A stretch of DNA of 21,026 nucleotides, taken from the NCBI GenBank assembly GCA_943326025.2, contig CALPRR020000015.1, positions 1 through 21,026 on the forward strand, read 5' to 3'. The notes beneath the pieces are model-generated. The model was not told the DNA's origin, searched no databases, and saw only the letters and a list, made by a program, of their open reading frames with translations. Below, one piece after another: positions 14,528 through 21,026 of this stretch. A program made the translations under genes and the position numbers. The stretch comes from Candidatus Kuenenia stuttgartensis (lineage in GTDB: Bacteria; Bacteroidota; Bacteroidia; Flavobacteriales_D; Crocinitomicaceae). How positions within the stretch are numbered: the first letter of the stretch is position 1; the number at the start of each line of letters is the position of its first letter.

Positions 14528-16000
14528 ATGTCACTTTCAAATATCACGCAAGTAAGAGAAGGGTTAACATACGATGATGTATTATTAGTACCTGCTTATT
14601 CAGAAGTTTTACCTCGTGAAGTTCAATTGAAAACGCAATTTTCACGAAACATTACTTTGAATACACCAATCGTTTCAGCAGCGATGGATACCGTTACAGA
14701 ATCTAAATTAGCGATTGCAATTGCACAACAAGGAGGAATCGGAGTGATCCATAAAAACATGACGATTGCCGAACAAGCGCTAGAGGTTCGAAAAGTTAAA
14801 CGTTCTGAAAGTGGAATGATCTTAGATCCTGTGACACTTCATGAAAGTCTTTTTGTGAAAGATGCACTTCATTTAATGAAAGTAAATAGTATTGGAGGTA
14901 TTCCTATCGTTGATGATGCTGGAAAATTAGTTGGTATCGTCACAAACAGAGATCTTCGTTTTGAGAAAAACAGCTTACGTCCTATTAAAGAAGTTATGAC
15001 GGCTAAAAACATCGTTACAGCAAGCGATGGGACAAGTTTGGCAACAGCTGAAGGAATACTTCAAGAAAATAAAATCGAAAAATTACCTGTAGTTGATGCA
15101 ACCAATAAATTAATTGGTTTGATTACTTACAGAGATATTATAAAAGTAAAAGAGCATCCAAATTCTTGTAAAGATTCTTACGGACGTTTAAGAGTTGCAG
15201 CAGCAGTTGGTGTTACGAATGATACTGTCGAAAGAGTTGATGCTTTGGTTGAAGCCGGAGTAGATGCCATAATTATTGATACAGCTCACGGACATACGCA
15301 AGGTGTTGTTACGAAATTAAAAGAAGTAAAAGCAAAATTTCCAAACTTAGATGTAGTTGTTGGAAATATTGCAACGGCTTCTGCAGCAAGATATTTAGTT
15401 GATGCTGGTGCCGATGCTGTGAAAGTGGGTATTGGTCCGGGTTCTATTTGTACTACTAGGATTATTGCAGGTGTTGGTGTTCCTCAATTAACTGCGGTGA
15501 ACGATGTTGCAAGAGAATTAGAAGGTACAGGTGTTCCTGTAATCGCTGATGGAGGTATTCGTTATACAGGTGATATTGTAAAAGCAATTGCGGCGGGAGC
15601 AGATTCTATTATGGTAGGTTCTATGTTTGCAGGTGTTGAAGAGTCACCAGGTGAAACAATTATTTTTGAAGGACGAAAATTCAAGTCTTATAGAGGAATG
15701 GGATCGCTTGAAGCAATGCAAAAAGGATCAAAAGATCGTTACTTTCAAGATGCAGAGGATGATGTGAAAAAATTAGTACCTGAAGGAATCTCGGGAAGAG
15801 TTCCATATAAAGGTAATTTAGATGAGGTAATGTATCAAATCATCGGTGGATTAAGAGCCGGAATGGGCTACTGTGGTTCAGTAAATATAGAGAAGTTAAA
15901 AGGTGCTGAATTTGTTAGAATAACAAATGCAGGAATGAAAGAGTCTCATCCACATGATGTCACGATTTCAAGAGAGGCGCCAAATTATAGTATAAAATAA
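14528..16000 (+). CDS. guaB: Inosine-5'-monophosphate dehydrogenase
   Basis: Oxidises IMP to XMP with NAD+, the first committed and rate-limiting step of guanine nucleotide synthesis; cytoplasmic tetramer. The 490 residues are the standard length. The barrel starts with GLTYDDVLLVPAYSEVLP (12-29). Two CBS domains occupy about residues 100-155 and 160-215 and would sense purine nucleotides. The catalytic loop GIGPGSICTTR lies at 301-311 with the nucleophile Cys308. ADGGIRYTGD, GSMFAGVEESPGE and the YRGMGSLEAM flap segment follow, and the mobile-flap Arg-Tyr region is present near the C-terminal third. Starts at ATG directly behind a good -7 box. An AT-only inverted repeat follows the stop (16001-16023). 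The next gene is 65 bases away on the same strand, so read-through is possible. Confidence 0.98.
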   Translation: MSLSNITQVREGLTYDDVLLVPAYSEVLPREVQLKTQFSRNITLNTPIVSAAMDTVTESKLAIAIAQQGGIGVIHKNMTIAEQALEVRKVKRSESGMILDPVTLHESLFVKDALHLMKVNSIGGIPIVDDAGKLVGIVTNRDLRFEKNSLRPIKEVMTAKNIVTASDGTSLATAEGILQENKIEKLPVVDATNKLIGLITYRDIIKVKEHPNSCKDSYGRLRVAAAVGVTNDTVERVDALVEAGVDAIIIDTAHGHTQGVVTKLKEVKAKFPNLDVVVGNIATASAARYLVDAGADAVKVGIGPGSICTTRIIAGVGVPQLTAVNDVARELEGTGVPVIADGGIRYTGDIVKAIAAGADSIMVGSMFAGVEESPGETIIFEGRKFKSYRGMGSLEAMQKGSKDRYFQDAEDDVKKLVPEGISGRVPYKGNLDEVMYQIIGGLRAGMGYCGSVNIEKLKGAEFVRITNAGMKESHPHDVTISREAPNYSIK

Positions 16001-16065
16001 TGTTAAAATTGTTTCGTTTAACAGAAGTTGAATTAAATTTATCAAAAAATAACCTTAAATAAGAA

Positions 16066-18021
16066 ATGAAAAAGTATATATTATTTGTAGTTAGTTCTTT
16101 ATTTGTATTAAACACGTTTTCACAACAAGATCCTGTTTTACTTGAGATTGGGGATAAAAAAGTAACTAAATCAGAATTTTTACAAATTTATTTAAAGAAT
16201 AACCCAAATCCGAAATATGATAAACAATCATTGGATGAATACATGGAGTTATTCAAAAAATTTCAATTAAAAGTTATTGAAGCTGAAGCATTGGGATACG
16301 ATACGATTCCAAAATTAAAGAAAGAATTAGAAGGTTATAGAAAACAATTAGCAACACCTTATTTAATTGATTCTGTAACGAATCAAGCATTGGTGAAAGA
16401 GGCTTTTGAAAGAACGAAAAAAGAAATTCGTGCATCACATATTTTATTGAGAATTGAACCAAATGCTTTACCTGCTGATACTTTAAGAGTTTACAATCGT
16501 TTGTTGGATATTAAAAAAAGAATTGAAAACGGTGAAGATTTCGCAACTGTAGCGAAAGGAAAAGCAGGGTCTGAAGATCCATCTGTTGTAAATAATGCTG
16601 GTGATTTAGGTTATTTTACGGCTTTTCAAATGGTTTATCCTTTTGAAGACGCTGCTTTTACTACTCCTGTTGGTAAAGTTTCTAATCCAGTTAGAACTCG
16701 TTTTGGTTATCATTTAATTTATGTTACTGATATTCGAAATGCTAGAGGTACCATTAAAACGGCTCATATCATGGTTGCTGTTCCTAAGGGTTCAACAAAT
16801 GAAGATGTTGAGTCTGCTTCAAAAAAAGCAAATGAGATTTATGCAGAGTTACAAAAAGGTGGAAATTTCGAAGAATTGGTAAAAAAGTATTCGGATGATC
16901 CTAGTTCTAATTCTAAAGGAGGTGTTTTACCAGCTTTTGGAACAGGAACAACGACTAGAATGGTTCCTGCATTTGAAGAAACTGCATTTGCTTTGAAAAA
17001 TAATGGAGATTATTCAATGCCAATTAAGACAGATTATGGTTTTCATATTATTAAAAGGTTGGAATGGACAGATGTACCTGCATTTGAAACAGCAAAAAAA
17101 GAATTGCAAGGGAAGGTAAACAAAGATGAACGTTCTTTGAAAACGCAAGAGTCATTTGTTGCTAAATTGAAAAAAGAATATAGCTATAAGAATAAAAGTG
17201 CTAAATCATTGAAGTGGTTTGAAAAAAACATAGATTCAACTTATTTTGAAGGTAAATGGACAGCAGGAAAACTGAAGTCAAATAAATCACTTTTTATTTT
17301 AGATGGAAAAAAGTTTAGCCAAAAAGAATTTGGAACATTTTTAGAAAATAACCAAAGAGGTGTTAAAAAAGAAGATTTTCATACGATTGTAGCAAATCAA
17401 TATAAAAAATTCGAGAAAGAAGCAATTTTAGGATATGAAGAATCAAAATTACCTGCAAAGTATTCTGAATTTAAAGCGTTGTTAAATGAATATCATGATG
17501 GTATTATCTTATATGAAGTAATGACAGATAGAGTTTGGAATAAAGCAATGAAAGATACAACCGGGTTAAAAGATTTTTTCGAAAAAAATAGAGATCAGTA
17601 CTTGTGGGGTAAACGTGTGAATGCAATGGTTTATGAATGTTCAAACAAGGAAATAGCTTCAGAAGTATACAAAATGATCCAAAATGACACAATCAATTCT
17701 AAACACGTAATTGAGAAAATCAATAAGGAAAGTGAATTAAATTTAAGAGTGAAAACAAACAAATATGATGTAGCAGTTACACCTTTCTTGAAAGATCAAA
17801 ATATTGCAATGGGAATTAATAAACCATATGAATTTGAAGGTAAAATTTATGTGGTTAAAGTTTCTGAAGTTATAGCACCAGGAAGAAAAGAATTAACAGA
17901 AGCTAAAGGAGCAATTACTTCAGATTATCAAAATTATTTAGAAAAAACATGGTTGGATGAATTGAATAAAAAACATCCAATAAAAATCAACGAAACAGTT
18001 CTTTACTCGATTGGCAAATAA
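16066..18021 (+). CDS. Periplasmic peptidylprolyl isomerase with two parvulin domains
   Basis: A 651-residue exported folding factor. Residues 1-20 form a signal peptide (KKYILFVVSSLFVL core, ending TFSQQ). An N-terminal helical chaperone region follows, then two PpiC/parvulin domains: residues about 121-222 (IRASHILLRI, GDLGYFTAFQMVYPFEDAAF, TRFGYHLIYV) and about 229-332 (IKTAHIMVAVP, GGVLPAFGTG, VPAFEETAF, TDYGFHIIKRL). Both retain the paired His and the GYH/GFH end signature. Residues 333-651 are lysine- and glutamate-rich helices with no recognised domain. It would catalyse proline isomerisation and hold outer-membrane or secreted proteins in the periplasm, like SurA/PpiD. It begins 65 bases after guaB and its end overlaps the next gene by 11 bases. 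No transmembrane anchor apart from the signal peptide is visible. Confidence 0.93.
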   Translation: MKKYILFVVSSLFVLNTFSQQDPVLLEIGDKKVTKSEFLQIYLKNNPNPKYDKQSLDEYMELFKKFQLKVIEAEALGYDTIPKLKKELEGYRKQLATPYLIDSVTNQALVKEAFERTKKEIRASHILLRIEPNALPADTLRVYNRLLDIKKRIENGEDFATVAKGKAGSEDPSVVNNAGDLGYFTAFQMVYPFEDAAFTTPVGKVSNPVRTRFGYHLIYVTDIRNARGTIKTAHIMVAVPKGSTNEDVESASKKANEIYAELQKGGNFEELVKKYSDDPSSNSKGGVLPAFGTGTTTRMVPAFEETAFALKNNGDYSMPIKTDYGFHIIKRLEWTDVPAFETAKKELQGKVNKDERSLKTQESFVAKLKKEYSYKNKSAKSLKWFEKNIDSTYFEGKWTAGKLKSNKSLFILDGKKFSQKEFGTFLENNQRGVKKEDFHTIVANQYKKFEKEAILGYEESKLPAKYSEFKALLNEYHDGIILYEVMTDRVWNKAMKDTTGLKDFFEKNRDQYLWGKRVNAMVYECSNKEIASEVYKMIQNDTINSKHVIEKINKESELNLRVKTNKYDVAVTPFLKDQNIAMGINKPYEFEGKIYVVKVSEVIAPGRKELTEAKGAITSDYQNYLEKTWLDELNKKHPIKINETVLYSIGK

Positions 18022-18874
18022 ATTAAAATATAAGTTGGAACAGGCTGGCTTTCTTGTCAGCCTGTTCTGTTTATTGCTGTTCACTAATTGTTCAGGGGAC
18101 AATCCTATTATCGCATCAGTTGATGGTAATGATTTAACTAAAGAAGATGCGAAGATGATGATGAATCATTTAGGCTATTCTATTGAAAACCCTCAAGATT
18201 GGAAACGTTTTGTTTTGTTTTGGAGCGAACAACAAATGCTAAAAGAAGAATTGATTGCAACTGATGAAGTAAAGGCAAGACTAGTTGAATTGAGAAGCCA
18301 AGTTTTTGCTGGAGATTTATCAAGGTATTATCTACAAGAACTATTGATTGCTCAAAAACTAGACACATCAATAACAGAGAATGAATTGAAGAAATTTTAT
18401 GATTCGAACAAAGAAGCTTTTGAATTACAAGATTATATTGTTAAAGCATTATATGTAAAAGTGCCAAAAGAAGCAAAAGAACTTGATAAATTTAAAAAGT
18501 ATTACTTGTTAAAAAATGATAAAGATTTAGCACAATTAAATTCAAATGCTAAACTTTACGCAGATGATTATTATTTTAATGATGAAAATTGGATTTATTT
18601 TTCAGAATTAACAAAGGATATACCTTTGAAAAATTATAATATTGATAACATAGTTTTGAATAGAACGAAAACTTATATTAGCGACAATAAGTACGTTTAT
18701 TTTTTGAACATTATTGATTTTAATTTAAAAGATGAAACACCTCCGTTTGATTTTTTTAGAGATCAATTAAAAGAGATGATTCTTGCTGAAAGAATGAATA
18801 CATTAAGAGATAAAAACGAGTCAGAAATGATTCAAGAAATAAAAAAGAAACATGAAATTAAAATTAATATTTAG
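18011..18874 (+). CDS. Probable lipoprotein of the PPIase/SurA-like cluster, no visible parvulin domain
   Basis: A 287-residue protein with a lipoprotein-like signal: basic start NKLKYK, core FLVSLFCLLLF, then TNC at residues 25-27, an imperfect lipobox. The opening IIASVDGNDLTKEDAKMMMN resembles the start of SurA/PpiC proteins (V-x-G-x-x-L/I-T). The long helical region that follows, with TSITENELKKFYDSNKEAFE, resembles the chaperone segment before a parvulin domain. The rest lacks the parvulin signature, so isomerase activity is unlikely and a holdase or scaffold role is inferred from its position between two isomerase genes. The frame has no ATG before the signal peptide; TTG 18011 is chosen because it keeps the basic n-region, with TTG 18035 as alternative. 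A strong hairpin lies within the signal-peptide codons. It overlaps the next gene by 23 bases. Confidence 0.82.
   Translation: MANKLKYKLEQAGFLVSLFCLLLFTNCSGDNPIIASVDGNDLTKEDAKMMMNHLGYSIENPQDWKRFVLFWSEQQMLKEELIATDEVKARLVELRSQVFAGDLSRYYLQELLIAQKLDTSITENELKKFYDSNKEAFELQDYIVKALYVKVPKEAKELDKFKKYYLLKNDKDLAQLNSNAKLYADDYYFNDENWIYFSELTKDIPLKNYNIDNIVLNRTKTYISDNKYVYFLNIIDFNLKDETPPFDFFRDQLKEMILAERMNTLRDKNESEMIQEIKKKHEIKINI
18038..18067 (+). other. Strong GC-rich hairpin in the start region of the lipoprotein gene
   Basis: The perfect arms GAACAGGCTG (18038-18047) and CAGCCTGTTC (18058-18067) can be extended inward by a G-T and a C-G pair to a 12-pair stem with loop TTTCTT. It falls 17-46 bases after the stop of the two-parvulin gene and inside the signal-peptide codons of the next. 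The following T-run is weak (TGTTTATTG), so a terminator is possible but not convincing. Confidence 0.6.
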
Positions 18875-20201
18875 TGTAATCTGTTTAAGTACAACTGTTG
18901 TTCTTGGTCAAAAAGACAATGTGATTGACAAAATCGCCGCTCAAATCGGAGACAATGTAATATTGAAATCTGATATTGAAGCACAAAAACTTCAAATGAT
19001 TCAAGCAAAAATGGAAGTTTCAACTTCAACAGACTGTTCAATTTTGGAGGAATTAATGTATCAGAACTTATTAATGAATCAAGCAAAATTAGATAGTTTG
19101 GTTGTTTCTGATGCTCAAGTTGACGGTGAGATGGAAAATCGTTTGAGAATGTTAGAGCAACAAATTGGAAGTCGCCAAAAATTGGAGGAATTTTATGGGA
19201 AATCTACTTCTCAAATTAAGGAAGAATTTAGAGTGACAATAAAAGATCGTTTATTAGCTCAAGATATGGAATATAAAATCACAGAAGGTATAACAGTTAC
19301 ACCTAAAGAAGTGAAAGAATATTTCTCTACAGTTTTAGATGATAGCATACCTTTTATCAATTCAAAATTAAGTTTTCAGCAAATTGTATTCTACCCTGAG
19401 GTAACAGATGCAGATAAGAAAATGACATATGATAAATTGAATGATATTAGAAGTGGGATTTTAGCAGGGAAAAGTTTTGAAACTCAAGCAAGAATTCATT
19501 CGATGGATCCAGGAAGTGCTTCTCAAGGAGGAAAATACAAAGCTACTAGAGGTATGATGGTTCCTCAGTTTGATGCAGCTGTTTTCAGTTTAAATGTAGG
19601 GGAAGTTTCTCCTATTTTTGAGACGAGTTATGGTTATCATATTGTGACATTGTTAGACAGAAAAGGAGATGATTATACATGTCGTCATATTTTGCTAATT
19701 CCAGAGTATAGTAACAAAGCGTTGGAGATGGCTTCGTTAAAAATGGATTCTTGTTACAAGCAATTGGCAGCAAAAGAAATTACATGGGATGAGGCTGTTT
19801 TGAAATATTCAAATGACGAATTAACAAAACAAAATAAAGGGATAATCACAAATCCAATCAACGGAGAGCAAACATGGGATATGGAAGATTTAAATCAAGT
19901 GGATCAACAAATCTATGTATTAACAGATGCTTTAGAAAAAGGAGATATTACAACTCCAAATATGTATATTGATATTTACGATCATAAACAAGGAATTCGA
20001 ATTGTTCGATTAATGGACAGAAGTGCTCCTCATAAAGCGAATTTAAATGATGATTTTACATTAATTAAAAACGCAGCTGAAAATGATAAAAAGCAAAAAG
20101 CAATTAGTAAATGGACAAAATCTAAAATTGCAAATGCCTATATCAGAATAGATGAAGAATACCTTGGTTGTAACTTCAAAAACCCTTGGGTGGTCAAATA
20201 G
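18852..20201 (+). CDS. SurA-like periplasmic peptidylprolyl isomerase
   Basis: A 449-residue exported isomerase/chaperone. Residues 1-19 are a signal peptide (KLIFSVICLSTTVVLG). The SurA N-terminal domain runs from VIDKIAAQIGDNVILKSDIE (24-43) through helices to about residue 150, including the LEELMYQNLLMNQAK pattern. One clear parvulin domain covers about 173-270 (LSFQQIVFYP, GGKYKATRGMMVPQFDAAVF, SYGYHIVTLLDR). A second, degenerate one begins CRHILLIPEY (277-286) and ends with RIVRLMDR. Length and order match E. coli SurA (N-domain, two PpiC domains), but the first domain is the more canonical one here. It should guide outer-membrane beta-barrels and T9SS cargo through the periplasm. ATG 18852 overlaps the previous gene by 23 bases, so translation is probably coupled. 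Confidence 0.93.
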   Translation: MKLKLIFSVICLSTTVVLGQKDNVIDKIAAQIGDNVILKSDIEAQKLQMIQAKMEVSTSTDCSILEELMYQNLLMNQAKLDSLVVSDAQVDGEMENRLRMLEQQIGSRQKLEEFYGKSTSQIKEEFRVTIKDRLLAQDMEYKITEGITVTPKEVKEYFSTVLDDSIPFINSKLSFQQIVFYPEVTDADKKMTYDKLNDIRSGILAGKSFETQARIHSMDPGSASQGGKYKATRGMMVPQFDAAVFSLNVGEVSPIFETSYGYHIVTLLDRKGDDYTCRHILLIPEYSNKALEMASLKMDSCYKQLAAKEITWDEAVLKYSNDELTKQNKGIITNPINGEQTWDMEDLNQVDQQIYVLTDALEKGDITTPNMYIDIYDHKQGIRIVRLMDRSAPHKANLNDDFTLIKNAAENDKKQKAISKWTKSKIANAYIRIDEEYLGCNFKNPWVVK

Positions 20202-20236
20202 AATTTGTATATTTAAACATTCAAAAGAATTTAGTT

Positions 20237-21026
20237 ATGTCAGATAAGGTTTTAGTAGATCAATTAGTCGCTCATTATAAAGAATTAAAACAAGAAATTC
20301 ACAAAGTAATTGTTGGTCAAGATGATGTAGTAGATCAGGTGTTGATTTCTATATTTTCGAAAGGACATTGTTTATTAGTTGGTGTTCCTGGATTGGCAAA
20401 AACATTGTTAGTAAATACAATCGCACAATCATTAGGTTTGAGTTTTAATCGTGTGCAATTTACGCCCGATTTAATGCCTTCTGATATTATAGGTTCTGAA
20501 ATTTTAGATGAAAACAGAAACTTTAAATTTATTAAAGGGCCTTTATTTAGCAATATCGTATTAGCGGATGAGATCAATAGAACTCCTCCTAAAACACAAT
20601 CTGCACTTTTGGAAGCAATGCAGGAAAGATCTGTTACAACAGGTGGTGTAAATTATCCATTGCCAGCTCCTTTCTTTGTTTTAGCAACTCAAAATCCAAT
20701 TGAGCAAGAAGGAACGTATCCATTACCTGAAGCACAATTAGACCGTTTTATGTTCAATATTTGGGTTGATTATCCAACGTATAATGAAGAAATGGCCATT
20801 GTTCGAGCGACAACTTCAGATGTGAAAACAGAATTGAAAAGAGTTGTTTCTGGAGAAGAAATTATGCAATATCAAGATTTAATTCGTCGCGTTCCTGTAC
20901 CTGATAGTGTGTTAGAATACGCCGTAAAATTAGTTGGTAAAACACGTTTTAGTAGTGATTTTGCTCCTCAATTGACAAAAGATTTTATTTCATGGGGTGC
21001 TGGACCAAGAGCTTCTCAATACTTAA
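20237..21026 (+). CDS. MoxR-family AAA+ ATPase (partial, C-terminus beyond right edge)
   Basis: ATP-driven chaperone-like ATPase of the MoxR family, often working with VWA-domain proteins and DUF58 partners encoded downstream. The frame begins at ATG 20237-20239 (MSDKVLVDQLVAHYKELKQE) and is open for 263 codons to the edge. Motifs are VGQDDVVDQ (26-34), Walker A GVPGLAKTL (49-57, the MoxR variant), Walker B IVLADEINRTPPKTQ (107-121), sensor 1 LATQNP (149-154) and the EAQLDRF arginine-finger segment (165-171), then GAGPRASQ near the edge. About 60 more residues are expected. It starts 35 bases after the SurA-like gene, on the same strand; this neighbourhood (surA-like then moxR) is common in Flavobacteriales. 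No separate promoter box was recognised in the gap. Partners cannot be seen because the window ends. Confidence 0.95.
   Translation, partial: MSDKVLVDQLVAHYKELKQEIHKVIVGQDDVVDQVLISIFSKGHCLLVGVPGLAKTLLVNTIAQSLGLSFNRVQFTPDLMPSDIIGSEILDENRNFKFIKGPLFSNIVLADEINRTPPKTQSALLEAMQERSVTTGGVNYPLPAPFFVLATQNPIEQEGTYPLPEAQLDRFMFNIWVDYPTYNEEMAIVRATTSDVKTELKRVVSGEEIMQYQDLIRRVPVPDSVLEYAVKLVGKTRFSSDFAPQLTKDFISWGAGPRASQYL

Noticed and set aside
16001..16023. Inverted repeat TGTTAAA / TTTAACA behind guaB as a terminator
   Set aside because: Arms are almost only A-T, the loop is nine bases and no T-run follows; I do not call a terminator.
20335..20577. 80-codon minus-strand frame
   Set aside because: Antisense to the MoxR ATPase Walker motifs; a shadow frame.
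1..21026. CRISPR array, tRNA, rRNA, phage or insertion sequence
   Set aside because: No regularly spaced direct repeats, cloverleaf sequences, transposase or integrase motifs were recognised on reading both strands.

Overview
The window is about 21 kb of low-GC chromosomal DNA from a Bacteroidota bacterium, most probably of the order Flavobacteriales. The evidence is a PorX-type regulator of the type IX secretion system (T9SS), a large secreted protein with a C-terminal T9SS sorting domain, promoter -7 boxes of the TAnnTTTG form, A-rich leaders without clear Shine-Dalgarno sequences, lipid A synthesis (LpxK), and the order porX-tsaE-alanine dehydrogenase next to a divergent HD-domain gene. 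The family is uncertain. No phage, insertion sequence, CRISPR array, tRNA or rRNA was seen. This is mostly core chromosome with a few accessory points.

Left part, minus strand. Reading right to left, lpxK overlaps a purine nucleoside phosphorylase gene, followed by gatB, which runs off the left edge. To the right lies a compact three-gene set on the same strand: a 965-residue secreted repeat protein, a VTC-type polyphosphate polymerase domain protein, and a DUF4956 membrane protein. The last two probably form a membrane-bound polyphosphate-related pair. The repeat protein occupies the upstream position and carries 16 SBBP repeats that resolve into two copies of an eight-repeat block.

Middle, minus strand. 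porX, tsaE, an alanine dehydrogenase-like gene, a small HsdR-N-type nuclease-fold gene and a secreted PAP2 phosphatase follow one another with short gaps or overlaps and look like one transcription unit. The divergent HD-domain phosphohydrolase gene starts only 45 bases from porX.

Region 12946-13660 is the accessory spot. It has a small antitoxin-like gene followed by what may be a 13-codon remnant of its toxin, and two copies of a Bacteroidota-type intergenic repeat. A third, more distant copy lies between porX and tsaE.

Right part. A small secreted CarboxypepD_reg-like protein (minus strand) is divergent from guaB (IMP dehydrogenase). After guaB come three consecutive plus-strand periplasmic folding genes: a two-parvulin-domain isomerase, a lipoprotein-like member without visible parvulin domain, and a SurA-like isomerase. 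These probably assist outer-membrane and secreted proteins. A MoxR-type AAA+ ATPase gene runs off the right edge.

Functional themes are envelope biogenesis (LpxK, the SurA-like set, PorX/T9SS), purine metabolism (PNP, GuaB, HD hydrolase) and possibly polyphosphate metabolism (VTC/DUF4956, perhaps PAP2). I found no clearly new system. The best candidates for a second look are the SBBP-VTC-DUF4956 cassette, the 2x8 repeat architecture, substituted active-site residues in the alanine dehydrogenase-like protein and PNP, the antitoxin with toxin remnant, and a strong GC-rich hairpin in the start region of the lipoprotein gene.
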